NCBI GenBank assembly: GCA_013397935.1
Contig: VZRN01000247.1
Location: forward strand, 1 to 64,000
Length of the DNA: 64,000 bases
Source: Dasyornis broadbenti
Lineage: Eukaryota > Chordata > Aves > Passeriformes > Dasyornithidae
Direction: 5' to 3'
Position 1 is the first letter of the stretch. Each line of letters begins with the position of its first letter. A program made the position numbers and the translations under genes. Positions 1 to 12,857 of the stretch are shown here, one piece after another. Below the pieces are notes generated by a model. That model was not told the origin of the DNA. It searched no databases and was given only the letters and a program-made list of their open reading frames with translations.

Positions 1-1196
1 ATTCCCAACCTCCAACAGAAGGGTATAAAAAAAATCCACAAACTCAACTTAATGCTTAAGTGGGTGTCAGTGAAATTCAGAAACCAAAGTTCAGTAAGTG
101 GAATTTGTTTTCTTGCTTCTCGGTGACTGGCTTAGAGTTCATATGTTGGTTGATAGTTATGTCATAAAGTTTGTGATGAAGCCATTACAAAGTGGAGGAA
201 CTTGCTGGGGACACTGATGAAGAGGGAGGCCACCTGCATAAATTGGAAATGAGAGAAACTCCAAAGGAAAGCAATAGGAAAAACAGGAGATCTGGAAATC
301 TATTGCCAAGGAACAATTGAAGGACTTGCATTATTTTGTAAGAAAGCTGGTAGAGTGGCCTTGCAAATATGTGCAGATATGAACATGAGAAAAAAAGACT
401 CAGAGGAAGGGTAACACACCCATGTGTACTGGGTTAGGACAAACAATACTGGATTTACATTTCTAGCAATTGAGTTTTAGATAAATAAGAAAAATGGGAA
501 TATGGAGGTTTTGGTGAGAAGAGAGAGATGAGGCAAAAAGCTCAAAGGAATACTTCATCCAGGCAAGTATTGATATAGAGTCAAAGGTGCCTGTAGAACA
601 GGAATCCCAAGGTTTGCACTCCATACTGGTCACACAATTCACATATGCAAGCTGGATGAAATCTGAAAATCAGGACACTGCTGCTGTTAATTTGCCCTTG
701 AACAACGGGAAACTTCCATACAAACTTCCAAAGAAGACATTACATACAGCAAAATCCTCTCTCAGCTACGTTGCTAAGGGCTGGGTTAATAGCCAGAGGA
801 AGCATTTTTGGCTCTGCAACATGACTTCTGTTTGCACGTGAAGAAGGCAGTTAGTCTGTCCGTATCTGAAATGAGGAACGCGCCATTTACCTCGTTCACA
901 CTATAGACAGGAGGAGGTTACCAAACTTCTGCACATTCTTAACTAGTGTGAGATCATCAGAAATGGCAAAACATACACACAAAGTGTCATTGTGCTGCAC
1001 ATGAAAGCACATGACCGTTGTTGGAAGATTGATCTTGGACTGATACAGACAAAGCTACGAGAACAGTTCACACACAAAAAACCTGAACTGTAGAACTTAC
1101 AATATTAATGCAACTCTGCACATTAGTTTCCTGTGCTTAAGACTTTATTTTCATGAATATGTAAATTTCATTAAGAACTATTCAGACCCCGTGTTT

Positions 1197-1215
1197 GGAG
1201 GGTGGGGAGGGGAGG
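1197..1215 (+). other. G-rich run with G-quadruplex potential
   Basis: Four runs of G (GGG, GGGG, GGGG, GG) separated by single T or A bases occur here, followed by purine-rich sequence. Such a pattern can fold as a G-quadruplex, although the last run has only two G. No gene or promoter is visible beside it. Confidence 0.3.
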
Positions 1216-3912
1216 AGAGAAGAGAAGAGCATCACTTGTAAGGCTTCCAGCTGCCCTGCAGTGTGAACAGAGATGAGATGAGGTCACTGTTTACACAAGG
1301 AGAAAAAAATGGAGGAAATACTGGATCAGCAGGTGATTAAAGGACACAAAGAAAATCAGGATAACAGCACAAGAACCATTGTACATGTGTCAATAGCAAA
1401 TTGCACCTGTAGAGAAAAAGCCAAAACATTTATCCTGAATTAAACCCAAGTGGGCTAAGGGTTACATTAAACAGTGAAATCTGTTATTTTCAAAGGAGAT
1501 TTTAAAACAATAACTTCATGTGCAAATCACAAAAGAGTCTCCTCCCTTGTGTGGTCAAGCTATTACTGTAAAGCTGCTCTCCTCAATTTAGGATTAAAAT
1601 TCCTTTTATCTTTGCCTAGATCTCATCTGCAGTATATTTAACAGAATTAGATATTGAAAGTGACTCACTAACAATTAGGCTTCTGCTTTTGAACAGAGAA
1701 CTCTTTGAATGCACATGCAGTACGAATGTTTTGGAGATGCTTTCTTGCAAGATGAAATTTTTAAAAAGCTGTTTCTCTAAATGAAAACACAAGAAAATCA
1801 TTCAGTGGTAGAAGAAGATGTTTAAATTTCAACTGTGCAGAGGGATGATAATGTTCTCTACAGAATGTCAGAGGCAGCATCACTGAAAAATTAGATTGGA
1901 ACAGTGAATTTTATGCAACCTAATTATATTAACAATGTTACAAAAATCCAGAAGCTTAACAGCTGTTCCATATCTGAGCTGTGGTAAACAGAGCCTCAGC
2001 AATCTCTCCCTGAGCCATTCAAATACCAGACAAAATTCAAAGCTATTTCAGATGCTTATACGCTGAAAACACCAAAAAAGTACAAAATCCAGAGCCATTT
2101 GGCCTTTCTTCCCAATACAGTTAAATATATAGTAAAAAAAGAAGTGCTTATGCCTTTTCTCTGATTCTCCACTTCTCATGAACAAAATCATCTCTGCTTG
2201 TACCCAGAGCACTGTGTTGGTGCCTGCCACAGATGCTCAGGGTAAAGCAGGGCTATGAACTGCCATCCTGGGACTTAAAGCAGCAGGAAGGGAAGAGGCA
2301 GCCTGACCCATCCTGACTAGGACAGCATTTCTCCCCCAAGCCAGTGCTGCTATAAGGATTACCTATATGGTTACCTAGTCGTACTGGGAGAAAGTGCAGC
2401 ACAGTGGTGCTCCTGAATATTTACCAAAAGTACTAAAAAGTTCATCATGCTGAGAGTAAAGACTTGGTCACAAAAAAAGTTTCCAAATCTTCCATGGGAG
2501 AAACATCTTCCTCTAGCCTTGTGTTAAACTCAGCTAAATAGAAAATTACAAGGAGATTATGTGTTGCAGTATTTCAGCTCCCCAGCTTCCTAAGGCAAAT
2601 TCCAATACCTGCCAATATGAGTGAGTGAGACCTTGAAATATGGGAGAAGTGATGGAGACCGGAACTTCCTGTCCTAGGTTCAGGTGTGACTGAGCTTGCA
2701 AGGTAGTACCCTGCCAGACTCAGAGCTTGGAGAGAAGAATCTCCAGTTCTCCTACGGGAGATTGGTTCCCTAATTAACCTATCTTCCCCACCCCAGGAAT
2801 CCAGACGATGACAGAAACCCAGAAATTATTACACAGGGCTCCTATTCTGAATTATTACTGCACATGGTAGATTTTTTTTCTTTGTTGCTGAGTTTACAGA
2901 TTCGATCATATGCAATTTTTTTAACCTCAGGGAAAAATGTAAAGTCCATGACTAATAAAATAGGATTCAGAGTCATGATGTTCTCTTACCTTTGGAACTT
3001 TATCTACACCCATAGTCCAACTGAGCATCTACTCACCTTTTCAGCAGTATTGAAAAAGCTTCTTTTTCTTTACTGATTTATATACATAAAATTCCCTGTT
3101 CTGCTTCTTTGCTCCTCTGGTTCTCCCACTTCCTCTCACTCTAACCTATACCTTGTTCTTTGAGCTGAAAGCTCTTGGGAAAGAAAAGAGCTTGTCATTC
3201 ACAAATATATTTTGATGTCTAATAAACAGTTTTATTAATCTTCTGTAGCTGTTGGTAAATACAGTGCCCAACTGAAAATTACACTGTTCTTAAGTTTACC
3301 ACTGACAGATTTTTACAACTTGCAAAAGCAAGTTTAATCTTGATTAAATGGAGTGTGCTCAAGTATAGGTGAGATGCAATCAGCTACAACTGGCTGACTG
3401 ATTAGGTGCGAAAAAATAAGGAAGGGAGAGGCTGGCTCACTTTGAATCTTTTTCTTTTTATTAAGAATTCTTTCAATACTGTACAAACACCTAACTTTTC
3501 AGAGAAAGTAGAAATCAGAAAATAGAAAACAACCCCCTACTCAACATAAACCCAGCTCAGAGTTCTAGTAAACACAAAAGGTAGTTTAAAAAAAGTCTCA
3601 AGTTTATGTACAGAACAAGTGTTCTTTGTAACTAAGTTTCCAACATCCTATCCACAAAAAAACTGTCAAATCCAGCATCCCTTTATGATGACAGTCTTCA
3701 GCTTACCTAGAATTTATATAAATCAGAAACATTCATGATGCTTTTTCCCAGGCATCATTCATTCTTTATCATACATCACTTCCCTCCCACCCTGGGAACA
3801 AAATGACGAAGACAATAGTTTGGAGATCAAATGAAATAACTGTTGTTTCCCCTCTTATCTTATCTTTCTCCTATTGCTTTGGAAAAGCTGCTCTCTCTTG
3901 AACACGGTCCAT

Positions 3913-3951
3913 GGCAACCACAACCTCCCAAAGAGGCAACCACAACCTCCC
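3913..3951 (+). repeat. Imperfect 22-bp tandem duplication
   Basis: The 17-base core GGCAACCACAACCTCCC occurs at 3913 and again at 3935, giving a 22-bp period. This is probably a local replication-slippage duplication; no function is evident. Confidence 0.7.
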
Positions 3952-4875
3952 CACTGCAGCACCAGGTCAAGTCCTAAATAAATTGCTAAACCACAGCACA
4001 AGAGACTGCTCCTCAGTGCCAGCAGCACAGCACGGAACCACAGCCTTGAGCTCCTTCCCACAGTAACCCCTACATGCTATAGAGTGATGGAATGTGATTT
4101 CACACCTCATGTAATGGCATAACTGAAATTAAAACACACAGATCTCAGCTGGCTCTTGCATATGAGAAGAAACAATCACCCTGGACTGATGACTGGTTTT
4201 AGGACACCCATCCTCACTCAAGTCTCTGAGGGATATTATGGGATAGTTTCTATGCCACACACATAAGACTGTTGCAGTTCTATGAGTAGAAAGTGTGGCT
4301 TTTGCAAACTTAGAAGAGAGTCATTCTATGCAGAAAAGGCACAGAATTTACAGTGCACTTCAGCAACAAACACACACACTCGAGCAGGTTGGAGGCTCTC
4401 TTGTGTAAGCGAAAAAAGTGCCTAACACAAAGTTTTCCTATTAATAAATATGTATTTTAAAAAATTAAAAGCCTGCTCCAGCTTAGACAAATCTTGGTGG
4501 TGTTTCCAGACACAATGGCTATTTTATATACTCACATTGTTCCAGAGACCCTTTAGTGTCATTATTCGGAAACATTTCTGAGTAAATTTGCAAAGTGTTG
4601 AAGATGAGTAAATTAGGAGTATGTTACCCAAAGCATCTTCATAGCAAAAAGGAAAATGCCAGTCTTTCCCCAATATTGTTTCAAGTGATCTCAAGATTTG
4701 CCTAGACACTGCCAAAAATAATATCTTTTGACTTCTGCACACCCCTCAGGAAATCTGCTGTGCTACAAACAAGAGGTGTTTTTTCTGGTGAGCATTTTCG
4801 CTGTCAAGTCACACATACAGCCAGACAGTTGATAGTGCAGCATTTTGAAAGCACATTTTTCCAATCTCTTAAAAT

Positions 4876-4920
4876 ATGCATTAATTAGTGATTATTAGTA
4901 TAATTAATTAGATGATTAGA
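4876..4920. promoter_or_regulatory. Cluster of homeodomain-type TAATTA/ATTA motifs
   Basis: Within 45 bases there are three TAATTA cores (4882, 4901 and 4905), further ATTA cores (4891-4896 and about 4915), and an ATGCAT element at the left edge that resembles half of a POU site. Such clusters are common in homeobox-bound enhancers. They also arise by chance in AT-rich DNA, so this is only a candidate. Confidence 0.25.
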
Positions 4921-7492
4921 GTACATTACAGATGGTTATCATTTTAGATGATGGTTAGTAGCAACATGACATTCTGTTTTATTCTTTTTAATTACCTTGT
5001 TACTGTTTCACAACTGGATGGTGCCCTCAGACATTGCATTGAGTAAAGGGGAAAGCATAAACTGTGTTACTCCAGAAGCAGCCCTCAGAGGCACCACCAC
5101 TCAGAAAACCCTCATGTTCCCTCTGTAAAAGACTGCTGGAAGCAGGGAAGCTGCCCGTGGCCCCAGAAATGAAAGCCAATTGATTTGGACTGGTGTAGAC
5201 AAGGGAAAAGGATTCTGTTTATTCCTCCTTTTAAGTCTCTCTGGATATTTGCTTGTAAGCACCTCTTTGATTCCCATTCATTCACCAGGATTTGTTCATA
5301 TGTTACCTGGCTGTGCAGATTCAAGGGAGAAACTTGACTCCACCATCCATCTTGCAAAGCTGAGCCAGGCACAAGACACATCAGCCCCAAATTAACTAGT
5401 TATTATTGTTAAGAAGAGCTTCCCTTTCCTAGAGGGAATACTGGCGGTGCGAACAGTATCATGAGTCATATTTGCAGACAGTCTGGTGTAACAGTGCAGC
5501 AGTGAGTCATGTCTGCTGGGATCTCTTCTGGTAAGTACAGAATAGTAGCACCAGAAACAGGAGTGCAGCTACAGGCACAGACCGCCTCCTCTTCCCATGC
5601 CTGAAGTTTGGGCTACATTATCTTAATACAAGTTTTCTTCATGGAGTTTATGATAACACCTAAAATAAAATTCCCATTTCACAACTGAAACAAATTTCTA
5701 GGTGCTTCCTGAATCTCTTGAAAGCAATTACATACATAATTCTGAAATATCCACTGATCCAGAACAGAAAAGCAAAGGCATCCCAAAATTAGACTTGCTT
5801 CTATTCCACAGCATCAGTAAAAGTGAATAGCACACAAAACAACTTGCAACTTTACTGTTCTAAAATTCCATACATTTCTCTACATGGTAAAAAACTTATC
5901 ACAAACCAGACTTCTTTCTTTAAAAAAAAAACAATTTGGCTGTGTGTGAGTTTAATAAGTAATGTAAATTGGGCAGACAGGTGACCTTGAGTCAAGTTCC
6001 TCTGAGGCAAGATGTAGCAGTGGTATATAGGAAGAAAAATTGTTCTCAGTCTATGAGAAGTTAGAAATAATTTACAAGAAAATGAGGCATTTGGAGCCAT
6101 TGTGAATGAAACCAGCTGTGATTGATCCAGGAAGATCCAGCTAACCCAGTATCTTATTAGCAATTACAAGAATTCACAGAAATATAAAAAAACTTACCAT
6201 CACTAAAAGCAAATGATCTGTGGAAGCAGAAAGATTGATCAACAAGACTGATTCCCAAATAAAAGTCACTGGTCTTTATGCGGGTTCTTTCTCATCTTTC
6301 TGCCCATTTGAGTTCCTGATAAATTAAAATTGTAATCACAAAAAATGTCTCATACCTAAGGTGTCCAGAAGTGTCCCAGAGCTCTCCTGAATTTAGCTGC
6401 TCTTTCAAAGTCCCTGGGGGAAAAAAAAAAAAAAAAAAGGGCGAAAAAGAATCTGAAACTGAACTGGAGCATAATTCTGAGAAAAGTCTGAAAGTGCTCA
6501 GGGCACCCAACACAATCTCTGGTGGGAGGAGGTTGAAGAGTTATCTTTCTATCTCACTTCTTGAACAGTCCTCATTTCAGCAGGCAAGGACAGTCAGCAA
6601 TGTCTTTAAGAAGTCATAAAACAGCAGAGCAACATCCCAAGCCATGTCACGTATTTTCCATACCATCACACAAAATAAGCATAGGACCAACTTCAATCTG
6701 CAGCTCACTGTGTTGTAGGTATGTCACTGGCCATTTGGACAGCATTTTCAGAACAGCAAGATTTCCTGCTTGATTTTCTCTATCAGTGATACAAAGTCAG
6801 AGAAGAGTCCAAGATCCAGACCAAATATAACAGCTGGGCTAACAGCAGCCAAGGACTGTTTCAGAGCACTGTGTGAGATTTCCTGGCTTTTAACCAAGAG
6901 CATCTTAGTCAATGGAGCTAGAGAAACTCAGTATTTTCTACCTGGTTCCCAGTTCTCCCTGACAGATTTTACTTGGGTTTGCAGTATTGATGATACATCA
7001 CACACTTGTACCATGACATCCCAATGGTGGTCACTTAAATCACTATTAGCTCTCACAGATTATTTCTGTCTGAGTGGGGCATTGACATTTACTTGTTAAA
7101 GATTCTCACCCTTACTGGAGTTTCTATCACCAGAGCTATTAACAGTGATCTGGATCTAAATACTGAGCTGTATTACCTGCATCCAGATGGCATAAAATTG
7201 GAAATTTCTATAAGATTCAGACTTGACCTTTGGATGAAAACCATTCATTCTCTGGTTACTGCCTGAGGTACTCTGAGGTGTTTCTCTTCAAGCATAAAAG
7301 CAAAATGGTGAGTGATTAACATGAGAGAAAAATAGCTTGCCCACGACTTTATGACAGGGGAAGTCTATTTCTATGCCATTATTCCAATAAATCACAATGT
7401 TGCTACCTACTCATCCTTTCACAGGTAACACATAGCTGGGTGTTACTCCTGCACTCCTGTTTCTTCCTCCTCCTCTTCCTAACTTTTTATTT
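4921..7492. other. Non-coding stretch without recognised features
   Basis: No gene or clear transposon is seen. A run of 18 A lies at 6421-6438. Open frames reach about 109 codons but show no recognisable domain. Confidence 0.55.
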
Positions 7493-7587
7493 TACACATA
7501 TATGTAGATGTATGTATAGATGTGTGTATATATGTATATGTATATATAAACAAGTATATAGGTATATGTGTGTATATATATATGTGA
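7493..7587. repeat. TA/TATG-rich microsatellite
   Basis: An interrupted alternating purine-pyrimidine tract is built from TATG, TGTA and TATA units. It is likely length-variable and prone to unwinding. It is responsible for the tyrosine- and cysteine-rich chance frame that crosses it. Confidence 0.8.
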
Positions 7588-10079
7588 TTAATGGCTATTT
7601 CATATGGCATATTCTATACATTCTACAGTTCTAAAATGCATATGCTGTAGTAAAGATAATCCCGTTTTGGTAAAAGATTTTATCTTTGATTTAAAGGTGA
7701 AGCTTCTGTTACATATTTAGAACAATTTGCTAGGGAAATGAAACTCACCTTCTTTGAAATGACAGCACAAAGCATATATGTCACTTCATTACTACTTCAA
7801 TACCTTTTTTGAGGCTTAACCAGCAACAGAGGTATTACAGCAATTTTCTGCCCAGGGTAGGACTGGCAAGGACCTCTTATTAATGCAGGTATACCTTTCT
7901 TGTAACCCCCAGTCTTGCTGACTCAGGCTGTGCTTTAATTTCCCTGGTGGGCTGAGTTGCAAGTGAATTTGGCTTGAAGGAATGACTAAGAGAACGTAAA
8001 TATGAATAAAGTTGTATTCTTTTGGTAAGTGGAGCCATCTGTTGCTACATCTGGAAAAATACTGTCTGTATAGAAGTTGCTGTTGATGATGATACAAAAC
8101 AGTCTCATCCACTTCTTTGGTGACATGCAATATTACAAGTTTAATACATCCATTGTCTGGATTGAATTTGGAGTGGGGGATAGGATTTTTTTTGAGAGAA
8201 GAGGGGCACCCTCACATGTTACTCACATCAGGAGCTTGTTCCCACCGAAATGTCTACAATTTCCATAGGCTCCAGCAACTGTACTTCAGTCTAAATTAGG
8301 ATACATAATTTTATTCCATTACACGGAAAACTTCCATCAAGTGTATTCAATAGGAGTCTGCCTTGCAAGAAGCCAACAACGCCAGTCTTATGCTGATGTT
8401 GCCATTGCTGCAGCTGCATCAAATTTATGCATATGTCATTAGTCACATCTGCAGGCACCATCCAAGACTTGGTATTACACCACTGTACAAGAGCAGTCAA
8501 AAAAATATCTGAAGCTATTGCTCAAGATAAATCTTCTAACAATTTCCGTGCATTTTTTGGAGGGTAAGATAACCACTTGTTTTTTGCAATTTATCCACAT
8601 CAAAATAACAAAGAATCTGCCAAAAATCCAAAAGCTTGTTCTTATAGCAAAATACTTAATTTTGCCTATTTGGATAAAATGTGCATGTTTTAATATTTTA
8701 TTGGTCATAGACCTGAAGTCAAAGATCATCTAACTAAAGAAACGTAACATATTTTTATTACTGCAAATACTTTGCACAAGTATACAAAGTCTTAATAACA
8801 AGGTCTGTGTGATTAAATCTTTTTTTTTTTTCTTTTGCAGCCATTACAAGTCTCCATTTACTAAAGGAAATTCAAATGTAACAAAATACGGCCTGTTATA
8901 TCTGAACTAATTACACAGTTCATGCTTGATGTTTTCTATCCATTTTATTCATTTAGGTTCAAGTCAATTAGAACTCAGTTAATTTTCCTGAACATCATCT
9001 TCTATTTGATATCACCAGGACCATACAACTGTGATTATCTAGGGGTAAAACCAATTTTTTCATTAATCATTGCAGATAAGAGAAACAAATTCAAATATAA
9101 GTTATTTTCTGACATCCCTTCATTATGTTGAAGAGAAGCATGTGAAGTCGATTAAATGTATTTAGGCCATTTATCTAGTTAATGTAATTTTCAAAGATCA
9201 TTTGGTGCATGTGATAATATATAATCAATATAGCCTGCAAGAGTCAGTTGAAGCTCTGTACAACACAATCGAGGAGGTCACAGGGACACGCAAGTGTTCG
9301 TTTGATTTGGTTTAGCTTTTAATGAGGTACACCAGTACATCAGCACACTTATCTTGAAGCCACCTTCACCAGAAAGCGTTCTTTTCAGAGCACTGAAAAT
9401 AACATCGATGCCTTCTGTTAGATTCAGCAGTAACTGTGTTTAAGTAGAACTTGGTTTAATTAGAAAGTTGAATAAGAAATTTAAATAATCCACATCTTTA
9501 CTAAGAACAATGCATAATATTTAGTACACAACTTTTCAAAAACCTAGATGCAACAGAGCTTGAAAAGAATGGAAATAATTTCTTTTCTCCTCTTTTAGAA
9601 ATAATGGATAATGGTATTAGGAGGGCTTATGTGAACTCTTTGAATCTTGTATGAAGAGTCAATAAAAAAGTCTGAAATTTACTATCAAGCTTAAGACTAT
9701 GTTATCTACTAAGTGATTCTTGCAACAGCTAGTCAATTCTTCCCATTAGGGCTACAATTTTACAAGGGGTTACTTAGCTGACGTATTTAAACCCATCAGT
9801 CTTGTTCCTTTTCTCTTCTTTATTTTCATGGCACCATTTTAGAGCCTCACACTCCCTCACTTCTCAAAAATTAAGTGCCTTTTGTGAAGCCAAATTTTTG
9901 GTAGACCAGAAATTTGTTATTAATTAAGGACCTGCCAGGTTACAAATCCGGACAACACATTCTGCTGGACCATATTAAATAAAGACATTTGCCAAAAAGG
10001 TGGAGGAGACTAATATAGTGTCAAGCTCATTAATGTTGGACTAGCACTGAAGATGGATATTGTCATGTTCAACCTTCTA

Positions 10080-10245
10080 TTAGCAGCATCCATTATTCAA
10101 TAAATTATTAAATTAATAGACATGGTAACAATGGGCATAAGTCCTCATTTAATTAATTGATGAGAAGGAACTGAACTTATGGTCATCTTATGTCTATAGG
10201 TTTAATAATTTATAGAATAATAATTTATCGATTCCCCACTATTTC
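10080..10245. promoter_or_regulatory. Possible conserved non-coding element (AT-motif rich)
   Basis: This block combines a SOX-like ACAATGG core, a TTAATTAATTGATGA stretch and several TAATAATTTAT-type motifs with little simple repeat. That texture is typical of vertebrate developmental enhancers, but conservation cannot be tested here. Confidence 0.2.
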
Positions 10246-10529
10246 TACAGGAGATAGAATTCTATTTCAATAACCATCCATTCTTGTCAGAAACTGTTAT
10301 TACCAGGCTCTCTGGTGGCTATACACGAACTAATTGCAAGATGTACTAATCCTTCTCCAGCTCCATTCTAAAGGCTCAGGCTGGAAGACATTAAAAAAAG
10401 AAAAAAAATCCCCCCAAAAAACCCTCAGTACTGAAATAGCCTTACAGCAGCATAGTCATAAAACTGACCTCTAAAAAAATGACTGGATAAAGGGAGCAAA
10501 CGGTGTTATGTTTCATTAGTTTGAACAGA

Positions 10530-10665
10530 ACTCATTTGGCTCTTGTTGATTAATTGAGCTTTTCTAATTGAATAAAGTGCAGATTTTTTTAAAAATATGT
10601 TTTTGATAGGCATTATCTCAAGTGGAATAAAAGCTCTTTTCTAATTAAAAATATTCTTGTTATAT
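10530..10665. promoter_or_regulatory. Possible conserved non-coding element (NKX/homeodomain-like motifs)
   Basis: The segment holds TTGATTAATTGAG, two related copies of TTTTCTAATTgAATAAA-like sequence (about 10559 and 10637), a GGCATTATC element and an NKX2-type TCAAGTGG. It is not a simple repeat. The assignment is by motif content only. Confidence 0.2.
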
Positions 10666-12048
10666 TTGATCCTGTGGCATACATTGCAATATATTTTGAT
10701 ATGGCATCAACTATGCAAAATGAAAAATACTCACTGCAATTATTCATATATAATAGCCATTTCCCTGCTTCTGAATTTTATTATTCAAGTTATGATAGGT
10801 TCTCTGAAGACAAATGACACCTCTCCTGTCTTTCACTTTACAGAGCAATCTGAAAAGCTAGGTAAAATTTACAATGTTTTTGATTTAATTATACATTTTG
10901 TCTGAACTATTTTGGACTGTATAAAGTGGTAAGATTTTGCTGGTTGCCAGTTTCAGGTTACTTGTATGAATCTGTAGGGACAAGACAGGCTGTAGGATTG
11001 AATGAAAAAGTTGGTTTTCTGTCCACCTACACAGTACCTCCAGAAATAATATCACAGCAGCACTCTGACGTTTCCTCAGAAAAAGGAGCCTAACTAATTT
11101 TGAAACTCTCAAAAAAGAAAAAATTGTTTCTCCAAAGAAAGAAGGAAGGATGGATTAGTGCCCCATGATATCTGGGGGATATGTGTAAATCTAACAAAAG
11201 AAGAGAAACATGGCGTGGCTAAGGGATATTGGGTGATATATCGTAGTTTAGACTGAGCCTTGCTATTATTCACCTTGAGATGGTTAATTAAAACTTTGGT
11301 GGATTTTATAACAAATTTAGGTCCCAGTGTAAGTAATTTGGAGTGCGTTCTATTAACAGGAAGACTTAGGTGTTAAGCAATGTTAAGGACAGTCAGAAAG
11401 CAGCCAAAGATAGCAGAAGAAGCCTTATTATATTTCTCTTCATTGCAACTAATTTCTGAACAACAAATGCTGCTCAGCTGAAGTAACTACAGGAAACTCC
11501 ACAAAAAGAGGAGTAAAAAGCTTAAGAGTAGAACTGAAACTCTCCAGAAATATGGAAGACAAGGGAAAAAGATTTAAATGCTGCTTTTTTGTCTGCAAGC
11601 AGTGGGCAAAAATGGAAAAGAAAAAGAAGTGGTGCTATTTCTGACAATAGTTGACTCTGAAGCTCTTGATGATTTTAATAGTTTTCAGTTAACTTGCAGA
11701 AGCAGCTGTATTGAAGCTGTATTACAGAAATTGGAACTGTATTCCATGTGAAAGGTGAGAGACAGATATTTCTAAATGAAAAATACTGAAAGTACAGAAG
11801 ACTCTCTCACAATTTTACAGGTTTTAACAGAGTTCTTTGTAAGAAACTCAGCCTCTGTTGGGATGGATATAAGATAAAGCCCCTGTGCTGGAAGCCCCAG
11901 AATCATGTTTTGGTAGCCAAGTGAAATCAGATTTGTAATAGTAGTAATTTAAACTGAACTGAAATTTCTGTAAGTCTGCGAATAGTGATCAGTGACAAAA
12001 AACAGGAGCCAAAGCAATACTACACATTTAAGATAGAAAAAACAAAGT

Positions 12049-12098
12049 AAAAAAAAAAAAAAACAAACAAAAAAAAAAACCCCCACAAAAAACCCACC
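12049..12098 (+). repeat. A-rich low-complexity tract
   Basis: Runs of A are interrupted by C and CCCCC. The tract could be the decayed tail of an old retroposon, but no body is recognisable upstream. Confidence 0.7.
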
Positions 12099-12832
12099 AT
12101 AAAACTGCAATAAATATTTAAGCTTCAAAGAAGCAAAGAAAATGGTTCAGCAGAAGATGAATAACCAAGGATGCCTCTGTTATTTTCAAGTCAAGAAAGA
12201 TTTCCAAAGCAATTCATGAAACAAAAGAAAAACTGTTTGAAAAAGCCACAGGTATGAAGGAATGACCATATAGAAGAGGAAGATGATCTTATCTCCATGA
12301 ATCAGTAGATGAACAAAGCAGAAGGAGATAAAAGCTCCTTCCCACTGCCCTAGACAAAACCAGAAGTGAATATAACCAATATCTGGCCAAATAGTATTAT
12401 GTCTTCCCTCTCAGTAGAGAAGTTCAGTATTGCCAGGAAGGCTATCCAAAACACATGAGAATTTTAAGGCTCTGTTTCCCATAAGTGGAAAGCCCTCTGC
12501 AGAAGAGAGGACAGAGATTGAAATGTCCAGTTTTCCAGGTTGTTAGGAGAATTCATTAATATTCAAAGTCACAAATAAAGGGAAAAATAATTAAAATTTC
12601 GATCACTTGACAGTTTCCACCTCAGACTTTATCAACAATATTAGTGCTTTTTACTAACTAGGTTTGATTATTTTGAGATGCAGCTAACTTTTGTTGAAGG
12701 GTATACTGAAGAAAACACGGTAAGTTTAGAAAGATGTGAAATTAATTTGCAAGTATTTTGTGTTAAGCAAAAGATCATCAACACTGGTAGTACCAGGGAA
12801 AAAATAACAAAATAAAGTGAACAAAAACCCCC

Positions 12833-12857
12833 AAACAAACAAACAAACAAACAAAAA
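12833..12857 (+). repeat. (CAAA)n microsatellite
   Basis: About six CAAA units occur in a row, followed by an A run. Confidence 0.8.

Larger units (their letters stand above)
1..4870. other. AT-rich non-coding stretch
   Basis: I see no gene, RNA gene or recognisable transposon. Open frames are at most about 70-84 codons, lack codon-like base use and have no splice context. Small features inside it are a G-rich run at 1197-1215 and an imperfect 22-bp direct repeat at 3913-3951, whose shared core is GGCAACCACAACCTCCC. The rest is ordinary AT-rich bird-type sequence. Confidence 0.6.

Noticed and set aside
5975..6015. MIR-like block (GGTGACCTTGAGTCAAGTTCC)
   Set aside because: Only one short block resembles MIR and the flanks do not continue the consensus.
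8820..8840. Strong acceptor-like pyrimidine tract ending in TTTTGCAG
   Set aside because: The sequence after it has a stop within about 13 codons in the frame followed, no exon-like base composition and no good donor nearby.
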